Shown: positions 1-7,450 of the stretch, piece by piece | How positions within the stretch are numbered: the stretch's first letter is position 1 | Layout of the letters: each line of letters opens with the position of its first letter | NCBI GenBank assembly: GCA_026706595.1 | Contig: JAPOYL010000005.1 | Span: 1-43,594 of the forward strand | DNA from: Gammaproteobacteria bacterium | Lineage (GTDB): Bacteria; Pseudomonadota; Gammaproteobacteria; UBA4575 | DNA: 43,594 nt | Reading direction: 5' to 3' | Notes under the pieces: model-generated | Database searches by the model: none | What the model was told of the DNA's origin: nothing | Seen by the model: only the letters and a program-made list of their open reading frames with translations | Translations under genes and position numbers: made by a program

Positions 1-2
1 GG

Positions 3-122
3 CTCGGCGGCACTTGGCAGCGCGATCGCCTGAGGGTCAACGCCGGGCTGAGTGCCCGCGAGGGGCTCGCTGGCGGCAGTGAGCGCTACGGTGCCACCCT
101 CGATCTTGCCCTGCAGTTCTAG
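3..122 (+). CDS. C-terminus of an outer-membrane beta-barrel protein (partial)
   Basis: An open frame runs in from the left edge and stops at TAG 120-122, giving 39 residues. The tail alternates polar and hydrophobic residues (YGATLDLALQF) and ends in phenylalanine. That is the usual C-terminal signature by which the BAM complex recognises the last strand of an outer-membrane beta barrel. The rest of the gene lies outside the window, so the family cannot be named. The call rests only on this last-strand pattern. Confidence 0.5.
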   Translation, partial: LGGTWQRDRLRVNAGLSAREGLAGGSERYGATLDLALQF

Positions 123-245
123 CTCTTGATACATAGCCAGGGGTTTGAGAATACTCTCTCACTGCTTGGGTGCGAGATCAGAATTTCCTGTTTTCAACCG
201 GGTTTCGTGGGGTAAACTTTTGCCCTGCCTATACCGGAGCGGCCC

Positions 246-1100
246 ATGGCGATTCCTACTGACCCACCTTCCATCCCGCCCGTGCGCGACCCGCATCGGT
301 TCATCAACGACCTCGATCCTGAAGACGTCCAGCGCCTGATCGAGCGGCTCGAGAGCCGCGGCAAGGAGCCTGCGTTCATCCGCCTGTTCGAGAACTACGC
401 TTACAGACTGCATTTGCCAAAAAACGCCAGGGTGCTTGAGATGGGTTCCGGGACCGGCGTCATCGCACGCCTGCTTGCTACCACGGCGGGCAAGCAAATC
501 CATGTCACAGGTATCGACCAGAGTCCAGCCCTAGTCGAGGCAGCCAAGCAGTTCTCCTCGGATGGGAAACTCGAAGACCAGCTGGTGTTCGAGGTTGGAG
601 ATGCGCATGCGCTGCCGTTCGCATCCGGGCACTTTGATGCCGTGATCGCACACACGGTCATCAGCCATGTCACCGATCCTGCTGCTGTCCTCAAGGAAGC
701 CTACCGGGTCCTGAAGCCGGCAGGCACCCTGGTGGTGTTCGATGGCGACTACGCATCGCTGACCATCGGGTATGACGACGTCGAGATCGGCCGAAGTGTG
801 GACTGGGCGCTGGCACGGACGGTTTTCAATAACCCCGTGGTCATGCGGCACATGTCCCGCTTGCTTGCGGATGCCGGTTTCGAGCTGACCGAGATTCTCT
901 CCGAACTGATGTCAGAGATCGGACAAGGCAGCTACTTCCTCAGCATGGCCGATACCTACGCGCCCTTGATGGCCGAGTCCGGTCTCGTGCCGAAGGCGGA
1001 CATCGATGCATGGGTCAACGCGCAGCACAAGGCGGTCGAGGAGCATCGCTTCTTTGCCTCGTGCAACTACTACAGTTTCATTGCCCGCCGGCCTGCCTGA
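246..1100 (+). CDS. Class I SAM-dependent methyltransferase
   Basis: A 284-residue protein with the class I methyltransferase fold. The glycine-rich SAM-binding motif I (VLEMGSGTG) is at about residues 63-71, an acidic motif (GIDQSP) near 94 and a post-motif segment (FDAVIAHTVISHV) near 125-138. It resembles the UbiE/MenG-like Methyltransf_11 group, but nothing identifies the substrate. The ATG at 246 follows a purine-rich GGAGCGG. It stands alone, with a metallophosphoesterase about 100 bp downstream on the same strand. The C-terminal 100 residues are family-specific and I do not recognise them. Confidence 0.85.
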   Translation: MAIPTDPPSIPPVRDPHRFINDLDPEDVQRLIERLESRGKEPAFIRLFENYAYRLHLPKNARVLEMGSGTGVIARLLATTAGKQIHVTGIDQSPALVEAAKQFSSDGKLEDQLVFEVGDAHALPFASGHFDAVIAHTVISHVTDPAAVLKEAYRVLKPAGTLVVFDGDYASLTIGYDDVEIGRSVDWALARTVFNNPVVMRHMSRLLADAGFELTEILSELMSEIGQGSYFLSMADTYAPLMAESGLVPKADIDAWVNAQHKAVEEHRFFASCNYYSFIARRPA

Positions 1101-1198
1101 AGGGCGTATCGTTTCAAATCCCGAGCCGCTCCGGCGCGGGTGCCCATGCAAAACTGTAGTAAGGTGGTATGTCTGGATACGCCTGTAGAGGCCATGCC

Positions 1199-1942
1199 AT
1201 GAAAGTCCATGTCCTGAATGACCTGCACATTGAATTTGAAGACTTCGAGCCGCCGGCAACGAGTGCCGACGTCGTCGTGCTGGCGGGAGATATCGGGGTC
1301 GGACTGCAGGGCCTGTACTGGGCACAGGAGCGGTTTCCCGACCGGCCCGTGATCTACGTGCCGGGCAACCACGAGTACTATCGGTACAGCACGGACCTGA
1401 TCGATATGCTGAGGGCGAAGGCCTCGCAGAACATGCATGTCCTCAACGATGAGCAGGTGATCATCGACGGCGTGCGATTTCTGGGCGCCACCCTGTGGAC
1501 CGACTTTGCCTTGTTCGGCCCGGCAAGCAAGGTGTCGGCCATGCTTGAGGCGCAGTACTGCATGACGGACTTCGCGGTCATCGGGCATGAGGGTCGCTGT
1601 TTTACCCCCCGGGATGCCCTGCGGCTGCACACGGCCAGCCGGGCCTGGCTGGCCTCCATGCTGGTCCAGCCCTTCAGCGGCAAGACGGTGGTGGTGACGC
1701 ACCACGCACCCTCATCGCGCTCGATTGCCCGACGCTACGAGGACAGCCTGCTGTCCCCGTCCTTTGCCAGCAACCTGGAAAGCCTGATGGGTGAGAACCG
1801 GGCGGCCCTGTGGATCCATGGCCACGTCCATGATTCCTTCGACTATGCGGTCGATGGCACCCGGGTGGTGTGTAATCCCCGGGGCTATGCGCCGAGTGCC
1901 CTGAACCGGGATTTTGTCCCGGACAAGGTGGTCGCGTTCTGA
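1199..1942 (+). CDS. Metallophosphoesterase (calcineurin-like)
   Basis: A 247-residue calcineurin-like phosphoesterase. The metal-binding motifs occur in order: a D-L-H variant of the first motif at 8-10, GD at 30-31, GNHE at 56-59, THH at 167-169 and GHVH at 208-211. These build the dinuclear metal centre of the family. The substrate (nucleotide, phosphoprotein or other) cannot be read from sequence. I chose ATG 1199 over an in-frame upstream start at 1169. It follows AGAGG and begins directly with the first beta strand (MKVHVLNDLH), which the upstream start would precede with unrelated residues. No signal peptide, so cytoplasmic. Confidence 0.85.
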   Translation: MKVHVLNDLHIEFEDFEPPATSADVVVLAGDIGVGLQGLYWAQERFPDRPVIYVPGNHEYYRYSTDLIDMLRAKASQNMHVLNDEQVIIDGVRFLGATLWTDFALFGPASKVSAMLEAQYCMTDFAVIGHEGRCFTPRDALRLHTASRAWLASMLVQPFSGKTVVVTHHAPSSRSIARRYEDSLLSPSFASNLESLMGENRAALWIHGHVHDSFDYAVDGTRVVCNPRGYAPSALNRDFVPDKVVAF

Positions 1943-1992
1943 GCCGCAACCGGGCTGTCAGTTCCTTCAGGTCGGGGTCCGGTATGGCTTGA

Positions 1993-2499
1993 CTATTGCC
2001 GGTGCCACTTGCAGTCCCTGGCCGTGTTCACGGTCCAGTTTTCTGCCAGGTATTCGACGATGTACTCACAGGTTCCGGACACCCCGGCATACTTCCCGGT
2101 GCCTCCCAGGAACTTCCAGACACCGGCACCGCCCCCGCCGGCTTCGGTGTCGCCTTCGTGCCTTCTTGCGCCCATGTGGAACTTGTCATCCGCGGCGTCG
2201 GTCAGGGTGCAATGGGCTTCCAGGCTGTGCTTGTCTTCTGACCTTTTCGCATAGACCAGGCACTTCGAGACGCTGTGCTCGCCGGCCACGAAGGGACTGT
2301 GGCTGCTTTCAAGAATGGTCATGATCCCCTCGAGCGTGCCGACCGTGACCGCGCGCCCGGGGCGCTCGATCGTTTCGTAGTCGTGGACCCAGCTCGTGAT
2401 CATGCTGAAGCTCCCGCCTTCCTCGGCGTGAATGGTGTGGGTAGTGCAAAACAGACCCACCAGAACCAGTACCGCGGCCAATTTCCTGTCTGCGCGCAT
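1993..2499 (-). CDS. Secreted protein of unknown function with a possible allene-oxide-cyclase-like barrel
   Basis: A 168-residue protein with a clear Sec signal peptide: a basic start, then a hydrophobic stretch ending near THTIHA at about residue 26. The start at 2499 is preceded by GGAGAG; an upstream in-frame start at 2529 has no such site. The mature part contains GGTGKYAGVSGTCEY, reminiscent of dirigent or allene-oxide-cyclase-like beta barrels, where a GxGxYxGxxG segment is typical. That resemblance is from memory and is tentative. It has a glycine-rich loop (EAGGGGAG) and three cysteines in the mature part. It is convergent with the preceding metallophosphoesterase. The function is not known. 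Confidence 0.6.
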   Translation of the reverse strand: MRADRKLAAVLVLVGLFCTTHTIHAEEGGSFSMITSWVHDYETIERPGRAVTVGTLEGIMTILESSHSPFVAGEHSVSKCLVYAKRSEDKHSLEAHCTLTDAADDKFHMGARRHEGDTEAGGGGAGVWKFLGGTGKYAGVSGTCEYIVEYLAENWTVNTARDCKWHRQ

Positions 2500-2657
2500 T
2501 ATCCTCTCCGATGTCTGATCCCCGATCACGCAAGATTATATAGGTCCGGGGTCGTGTCTCACAGTCCCGGGCTTGGGTGTGCCTGGATGCAGGCACCCAT
2601 GCGAGCCGTGGGCAAGTAGCGGAATGTCAGTATTCGTTGCCGTAGCCCTTCCCGGGC

Positions 2658-3335
2658 CTAGGCTGCGGCAGGGTCTTCGGCCCCGCCTCCAAAGTGCCTG
2701 TAGAGCAGTGCGGTAAAGACACCGAGCAGGACCCAGAAAACCGCATTCGTCAGCATGGTTGCGATGGCGAACGAAGTTCTCAGTTCGTCGGGGACCAGTC
2801 CGCCATGCACTTCCGGATGCGGTGCACCGAAGACGTGGGGCAGCACCAGCAGGGCGACTCCGAACAGTTTCAGGTAGGGTTTGGGCTGAAAGGCAATGAT
2901 CCATAGACCGGCGGCCGTCACTGCAGCCGTGAGGACCCACCACACCTGCCGTTGCTCAAGACCTGCAGCGGCATCCCCCGGGAGTTCCGGCGGAAGGCCC
3001 AGCGAGGGCGCCAGGTTGAATACCGCAAAGCCCGCAAGTCCCCACAGGACCCCGCCTTGCCAGGTGACTCTCCCGCGCAAGGCATAGCACGCGCTCAGGA
3101 GCAGGCCGAATCCGATCCCCACCAGCATGCTGTTCAGCACCGTCCAGAAGGTTCGTTCAGCTCCGTCTTCAGGGGCCCATGGCTCCACCTCGGCCTCATC
3201 GCCCGGGGCAGCCTCGCTCTCCTCGTCGCCCCCCGTTTCGTATGTCTCGGCCTCGAGGATCATGGGGACCACGGCAATCTGCTGCATGCCTCCAAGGATC
3301 AGGCCGGCAAGCCCGCCTCCCAGCAAGGCAGCCAA
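2658..3335 (-). CDS. cbtA: Cobalt transporter subunit CbtA
   Basis: An integral membrane protein of about 225 residues with about five hydrophobic segments. It has the CbtA hallmarks: an N-terminal helix followed by QQ..VVP.ILEAE, an acidic loop, PPELPG and a PHPEVHGG segment. CbtA works with CbtB, encoded immediately upstream, as a predicted cobalt permease. The start is odd. The TTG at 3335 has no ribosome-binding site. The family N-terminus appears to begin about eight codons earlier (reading VIKLFNTIL), where only GTT, ATA and CTG codons are available. An AGGG sits seven bases before the ATA at 3359-3357. The gene therefore probably starts at a non-standard codon, or by coupling to the cbtB stop 13 bases earlier. 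Confidence 0.85.
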   Translation of the reverse strand: MAALLGGGLAGLILGGMQQIAVVPMILEAETYETGGDEESEAAPGDEAEVEPWAPEDGAERTFWTVLNSMLVGIGFGLLLSACYALRGRVTWQGGVLWGLAGFAVFNLAPSLGLPPELPGDAAAGLEQRQVWWVLTAAVTAAGLWIIAFQPKPYLKLFGVALLVLPHVFGAPHPEVHGGLVPDELRTSFAIATMLTNAVFWVLLGVFTALLYRHFGGGAEDPAAA

Positions 3336-3371
3336 CAGGATGGTATTGAAAAGTTTTATAACCGGGCCCTG

Positions 3372-3569
3372 TCAGTGGCAGGGAAAGACCATCGCGTGGC
3401 GCAGGTCATGGGCAGCACTATGCACTACCTCGGGGGCTGCAAAACCAACGGCTGCTATGATCAGGGTGCCGATCAGAATGGCAGCGCTCACCGCCAGGGC
3501 GGTGTCCATGGTCACTTTCGCGGTCTGCGCTGAGGCGGACATGTATTTTGTATTCTGGCCTGTACTCAT
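3372..3569 (-). CDS. cbtB: Cobalt transporter subunit CbtB
   Basis: A 65-residue protein with one transmembrane helix (about residues 24-44). Its C-terminal metal-binding tail has His50, His54, His58, Cys64 and His65 (VHSAAHDLRH...FPCH), the CbtB signature. The start at 3569 follows a strong GGAGAGGAG. The frame extends to 3599, but that start lacks a ribosome-binding site. It lies 5' to cbtA and forms an operon with it. A second CbtB at 14126-14320 has the same tail. CbtA/CbtB is inferred to supply cobalt, the cofactor of the thiocyanate hydrolase encoded 5 kb away. Confidence 0.88.
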   Translation of the reverse strand: MSTGQNTKYMSASAQTAKVTMDTALAVSAAILIGTLIIAAVGFAAPEVVHSAAHDLRHAMVFPCH

Positions 3570-3597
3570 TTCATTTCTCCTCTCCGGTTTCTCAGTC

Positions 3598-3651
3598 ACA
3601 GGCGAGGCCCGCCTGACCGAACATCGAGTCTAAAGGAACCCGGTCAGACTG
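3598..3651 (-). promoter_or_regulatory. Structured 5' leader of cbtBA with competing stems
   Basis: Three inverted repeats overlap upstream of the cbtB start. CAGGCG 3599-3604 pairs with CGCCTG 3610-3615 (5-base loop). CTGACCG 3613-3619 pairs with CGGTCAG 3641-3647. AGTCT 3627-3631 pairs with AGACT 3646-3650. The first and second share 3613-3615, and the second and third share 3646-3647, so not all can form at once. That layout suits a switching leader in front of the cbtB ribosome-binding site. I do not see the B12 box of a cobalamin riboswitch. No transcription start is known. Confidence 0.35.
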
Positions 3652-3673
3652 CCAACAAACGGGCCCGAAAATT

Positions 3674-3692
3674 CCATAAATTATAACTATCC
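3674..3692. promoter_or_regulatory. Degenerate LysR-type dyad upstream of cbtBA
   Basis: CCATAA-ATTATAA-CTATCC has the same spacing as the perfect CCATAG-N7-CTATGG dyads at 8383-8401 and 16836-16854. Its central seven bases differ by one from those of the porin site (ATTATGA). It keeps the T-N11-A core of LysR-type operators. It lies about 105 bp upstream of the cbtB start. The 13-mer that accompanies the other two dyads is absent here, so this is the weakest of the three sites. Confidence 0.4.
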
Positions 3693-3764
3693 ATTATCTT
3701 GAATACATAGATAGGAAGAATATGAGAGCCGGACCTTGGCATGCGACGCAGCGTGCCCGTGCAC

Positions 3765-4604
3765 TCACCGGATGTAATGGATTCTCGTGTTGATACAGCC
3801 ATTCGTGTTCATTTCGACAAACCGGTAGGCAGGCGGCAGCGGGTCGGCGAGATGAACCGGAGCGTTCGGTTTGAACTGATGGCAGGTGGAAGGGGTCGAC
3901 AGGAAGCGAAGCCGGTTGAACTGCTGATCGACGCTCTGGTGCACGTGCCCGAACAGCACCAGCACCTCGCCGGGATGGTTGTCCAGGATCTGTACGAAAT
4001 CAGTGTTGTTCTGCAGCCCGATTTCATCCAGCCACTTGCTGTTCACGGGTACCGGCGGGTGGTGCAGGACTACTACGTTGAGCCTGTCCTTGCCATTTTG
4101 CAGATGTTCGCGCAGTTGGGTGAGGCATCGCCGGGAAATTATCCCGTGGTGCTCATTCTTAATCCAGGTGCTGATCAGCACGAGCGAAAACCTGCCGAGC
4201 GAAATGACGCGGATGGAGTCCAGCGGGCATTCAGGGACCACCTGCTGCAGAAGCTGCGGCGTGTCATGGTTTCCGGGGACACAGTACACCGGCACGTCAT
4301 ATTCGCGAATGGCGGACTCGAACTGGGTGTAGCTTTCCTTTGCGCCGGTTTGCGAAATGTCGCCCGTGAACAGCCAGAAGTCGGCGTCCGGGTAGTGGGC
4401 CGCGCAGTGATCCAGCACGGCTTGCAGACTTTGTTTCGTGTTGATGCGATGGAACGTGTCATCGGCACCATCGAGCAGGTGGGTATCCGTGATGTGGATG
4501 AATCGCAGGACGTCGGACTCGCGGCGGTCTGATTCGCTGGGCACCGAGCCGGTGGAATCGCATGACGACGAAGCGGGAAAGCGCTTTTGGGCAACTGCAC
4601 TCAT
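3765..4604 (-). CDS. cpdA: CpdA-like 3',5'-cyclic nucleotide phosphodiesterase
   Basis: A 279-residue class III cyclic-nucleotide phosphodiesterase/metallophosphoesterase. It has D-T-H at 40-42 (ITDTHLL), GD at 81-82 (FTGDISQTG), GNHD at 111-114, LHHPP near 178 and GHVH near 219. This motif series and spacing match CpdA, which hydrolyses cAMP using a di-metal centre. About 33 residues precede the first conserved strand, so the true start could lie a little downstream of 4604. It is divergent from the flavin reductase at 4859, with a 254-bp intergenic region. Its stop lies near the cbtBA regulatory region. A related phosphoesterase acting on another substrate cannot be excluded. Confidence 0.82.
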   Translation of the reverse strand: MSAVAQKRFPASSSCDSTGSVPSESDRRESDVLRFIHITDTHLLDGADDTFHRINTKQSLQAVLDHCAAHYPDADFWLFTGDISQTGAKESYTQFESAIREYDVPVYCVPGNHDTPQLLQQVVPECPLDSIRVISLGRFSLVLISTWIKNEHHGIISRRCLTQLREHLQNGKDRLNVVVLHHPPVPVNSKWLDEIGLQNNTDFVQILDNHPGEVLVLFGHVHQSVDQQFNRLRFLSTPSTCHQFKPNAPVHLADPLPPAYRFVEMNTNGCINTRIHYIR

Positions 4605-4858
4605 CGGAATATGCCTGCACTCATGCGCAACTGCACGTGTTTGCGGTAGGGTTCTTTTGCGGACATGGGTCTGTAGATTTCATTTTTGCAACACCTTGAA
4701 AAATCCAGAAGAGTGCCAGTACCAATACTATCGCCCCTGGAACAGCAACGGCAATACCGTACCCTGAGGCTTCTTTTCCCAGACCGGCTCATCGTTTTCG
4801 AGGGCTCCGGGTCATGCTTTAATCTGCCTGCGCGATGGTAGAAAATATCCAGGCACCG

Positions 4859-5860
4859 ATGAAACGTGTTTACTTCCAGCCCGGAGGGCGTGAGATTACC
4901 AGCAGGGATGGAGAGACGGTATTGTCCGCCGCGCTTCGCCAAGGCCTTGTTTTCCCCCACAGCTGCCGCAGTGGAAATTGCGATACCTGCCGTGCCCGTC
5001 TCATCTCCGGGAAAATTGCCCTGGGTGCGGCGCCCGGGGTGGATGCGAATCCCCACGCTGGCCGGTCCGGGGCGGTCCTGCTTTGTCAGGCCGTGCCACT
5101 TTCTGATGTCGTGATCGAAGCCCATGAGCTTGAAGCCATGGCAGGCATGCAGGTGCGTACGTTGTCCGCCCGGGTGCAGGCCCTGGAGCCGCTGAGCCGC
5201 GATGTGATGGCACTTACGCTGGGTCTTGCGAAAGGACGCGGCACTCTGGAGTTTTGCGCAGGCCAGTATGTTGATCTCCTGCTGTGGGATCATCGCAGGC
5301 GCAGCTACTCGATTGCCAGTTCGCCTGCAGACCCCGAAGTGATCGAACTGCATGTGAAGCGAGTCCCGGGTGGCCGGTTCAGCGAGGAGGAATTGCATGC
5401 GCTGAAGCCTGGGGATGTCCTGCCCCTCATGGGTCCCCTGGGAACCTTTTTCCTGCGCGATGACCCGCGTCCCGCGATTTTCGTGGCCGCAGGCGCAGGC
5501 TTTGCTCCGGTGGCCGCCATGATGGAGGATTTGCGAAGGGGTGGCGCGCGAAAACCGATACGGTTCTACTGGGGGGTGCGTTCCCGGGAGGACCTGTACC
5601 TCCAGGATCAGATACGCGACTGGGTGCGAGACCTCGGCATTGAGTTCTCGCCGGTCCTGTCCGAGCCCGATCCGGACTGGGACGGGCGACGGGGCAAGGT
5701 GCACGAAGCCGTGCTGTCGGAACATGCGGACCTGTCGGGGATGCAGGTGTATGCCAGTGGGTCCTCGCAAATGGTGGCTGCGGTTCGCGCAACTTTTCCC
5801 CGACACGGGCTGTGTGCCGATGCACTGCACTGCGAGCCCTTTTCGCATGCGGCGGATTAA
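4859..5860 (+). CDS. [2Fe-2S] ferredoxin-domain NAD(P)H-flavin reductase (AscD/RfbI-like)
   Basis: A 333-residue electron-transfer flavoprotein in three parts. The N-terminal plant-type [2Fe-2S] ferredoxin has Cys36-x4-Cys41-x2-Cys44 and a distal Cys76. The FAD-binding barrel has RSYS at 148-151. The C-terminal NAD-binding domain has AGAGFAPV near 211-218. The architecture matches the proteobacterial CDP-6-deoxy-delta-3,4-glucoseen reductase-like family, where the partner oxygenase or dehydratase is usually unknown. I prefer ATG 4859, which begins at the first ferredoxin strand. An in-frame ATG at 4835 would add eight residues and has no clear ribosome-binding site. No partner oxygenase is encoded nearby. 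Confidence 0.8.
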   Translation: MKRVYFQPGGREITSRDGETVLSAALRQGLVFPHSCRSGNCDTCRARLISGKIALGAAPGVDANPHAGRSGAVLLCQAVPLSDVVIEAHELEAMAGMQVRTLSARVQALEPLSRDVMALTLGLAKGRGTLEFCAGQYVDLLLWDHRRRSYSIASSPADPEVIELHVKRVPGGRFSEEELHALKPGDVLPLMGPLGTFFLRDDPRPAIFVAAGAGFAPVAAMMEDLRRGGARKPIRFYWGVRSREDLYLQDQIRDWVRDLGIEFSPVLSEPDPDWDGRRGKVHEAVLSEHADLSGMQVYASGSSQMVAAVRATFPRHGLCADALHCEPFSHAAD

Positions 5861-5959
5861 TCCATCTTGGGCATCGATTTTTCCGGGGGGTGCATTATCA
5901 TTGGGGGATCAGGCGCCAGCGCCTGAACAACCGTGCAAAATAATGCTTGGCCATTTGAT

Positions 5960-6238
5960 ATGAAAAACAATTTGGGGCAAAAGATCATCGATGGATTCGT
6001 GGACGTCATCACGGCGGGCAACCGTCCGTTCCGCATCCTGTTGTTCGGAGGCATATTCCTGGCATTGCTGATCATGAACATCCTGGCCAAGCTCCTTGGC
6101 GTCAGGACGGATATCGGCGGAGATGTCGAGTTGGCGAATGTCACCCTGATCGTGGTTTCCCTGTTCCTGGGCTTCGGAATCTCCTACAGCATCGTCTATC
6201 TTTCAACCGCCAGCAAACGCAAACGCAAGCAGAGGTAG
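5960..6238 (+). CDS. Small membrane protein with two predicted helices
   Basis: A 92-residue protein with hydrophobic helices at about 26-44 and 61-80 and a strongly basic C-terminus (KRKRKQR), which should face the cytoplasm. An in-frame GTG at 5933 is an alternative start; neither start has a convincing ribosome-binding site. The gene starts about 100 bp after the flavin reductase and may be cotranscribed. I do not recognise the family. The length, codon pattern and hydrophobic profile support a real gene. Confidence 0.55.
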   Translation: MKNNLGQKIIDGFVDVITAGNRPFRILLFGGIFLALLIMNILAKLLGVRTDIGGDVELANVTLIVVSLFLGFGISYSIVYLSTASKRKRKQR

Positions 6239-6294
6239 GCACGTTCGGATGGTCCGGGATACCCGGATCAAAGCCAGGGCCCGCGACCACGGCC

Positions 6295-6618
6295 TCAAGA
6301 ACCCGCCTGCCAGGTCAGGGCGTATCTCGACTGGTCCACCTTGCCCCGGTTTTCGTGTACGGTGATCTCGGCCCCATGGGATTTCAGGGCCTGGTTGATG
6401 GCGCTTTGAAAGATGAGTTGTCGGAACAGGCCGTATTCGACCGTGCAAAAGGCCGGGTCATGACCCTGCAGGAAGGCGTGTAGCCCCGGCAGCGTAAAGC
6501 ACCAGCATCCCGGCTCCAGCTCGAAACCCGGTTCTTCTTCGAGCACCTCCAGTAACGCCGGGTCTTTTCGGGCGACCCGTTCAAAAAAACGAAGCAGTGT
6601 CTGTTGCAAGTCCTGCAT
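6295..6618 (-). CDS. Hypothetical protein
   Basis: A 107-residue acidic soluble protein with no signal peptide or membrane segment and no motif I recognise. It lies 180 bp downstream of cynS on the same strand, so it could be transcribed with it. The start at 6618 has no strong ribosome-binding site. The predicted mix of helix (residues 1-30) and strand looks like a small globular domain. No function is proposed. Confidence 0.5.
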   Translation of the reverse strand: MQDLQQTLLRFFERVARKDPALLEVLEEEPGFELEPGCWCFTLPGLHAFLQGHDPAFCTVEYGLFRQLIFQSAINQALKSHGAEITVHENRGKVDQSRYALTWQAGS

Positions 6619-6798
6619 GCGGGCAGACTGTGCCTTCTGTGCTTACTGTTGTGGTGGTACCGTCAGGCGCTCAAACGGTGCTGACACCGGTGGCCCCAGG
6701 CGTCATCACCGTTTGCAAAGCCCCTTTCTCGAGTCGCGGTCAGCGCCTGGAATCCGTCGGCCAACCGTTCGTCGCATGCCCTGCCGGGCACTGCGCGC

Positions 6799-7239
6799 CT
6801 ACCATGTGGTGTATTTCAGGAATTTTCCGTTCATGGTGATCACGACGCGGTCCCCTTTCGGGTTTTCCTCCTTGTCGATGTCCATGGAAAAGTCGATCGC
6901 ACTCATGATGCCATCACCGAATTTCTCACCGATAATCTGTTTGATCGTGTAGGCGTAGACGCCGACGATCTCGTAGAACCGGTACATGACGGGATCCTGG
7001 GGAATGAGCGCCTCCCAGGTCTTGGTGGGGAATTCCTGCAGTGCAGCACAGACCTCTTCATTCAGGTCAAGGACTTCACACAGGCTTTTCGCGGCATCCT
7101 CTGGCATGCTGTTCATCCCGTAGCCGGCAGAAGCCACCCATACCTCGCCCATGCCCATCTTGCCGGCGATGGTTTCCCAGGTGAATCCCTTGGCCTTTTT
7201 TGCAGCCAGGACCAGGTCAGTCATTTCTTCTTTGGTCAT
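6799..7239 (-). CDS. cynS: Cyanase (cyanate hydratase)
   Basis: A 146-residue cyanase, matching the family length of about 147-156. Cyanase converts cyanate and bicarbonate to carbamate and CO2, and carbamate then breaks down to ammonia and CO2. The catalytic triad of the decamer is present as Arg87 and Glu90 (MYRFYEIVG) and Ser113 (GIMSAIDF). The N-terminal half is the helical DNA-binding-like fold; the C-terminal half is the interlocked catalytic domain. The start at 7239 follows GGAGG. It lies downstream of and codirectional with cynR. Its presence beside thiocyanate hydrolase suggests handling of cyanate made from, or accompanying, thiocyanate. Confidence 0.95.
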   Translation of the reverse strand: MTKEEMTDLVLAAKKAKGFTWETIAGKMGMGEVWVASAGYGMNSMPEDAAKSLCEVLDLNEEVCAALQEFPTKTWEALIPQDPVMYRFYEIVGVYAYTIKQIIGEKFGDGIMSAIDFSMDIDKEENPKGDRVVITMNGKFLKYTTW

Positions 7240-7450
7240 TTCAGTTCCTCCGTATAAAACTGTATTGATAATTCAGCAAAAAACGAGCCAACCCGGCGAA
7301 CCATGGAATTTCACGGACTTGTGGCACCGGGAACGCCGAGCCGACCCAGGTTGTCCCAAAAATGCACCATGAAGGCGCATATTCGCACCAAAACGATGCA
7401 ACTTCCTTGATCTGCAGGACTCCTGCGGGTTAAAGCCCCAGTTCAGGGTA
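7240..7450. other. cynR-cynS intergenic region
   Basis: About 210 bases between the cynR stop and the cynS start, both on the minus strand. It holds the cynS ribosome-binding site (GGAGG near 7249) and a short dyad, GCAGGA/TCCTGC, near 7411-7423. I find no copy of the CCATAG-N7-CTATGG dyad here, so cynS may be read from the cynR promoter or from its own unrecognised one. Confidence 0.4.

Noticed and set aside
3598-3660. Cobalamin riboswitch upstream of cbtBA
   Set aside because: No B12 box (GCCACTG-like) or its conserved partner segments were found, though inverted repeats are present.
4601-5848. 415-codon open frame on the minus strand
   Set aside because: It lies opposite the [2Fe-2S] flavin reductase, which has clear Cys and FAD/NAD motifs. 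The antisense peptide is rich in His, Arg and Pro without any motif.
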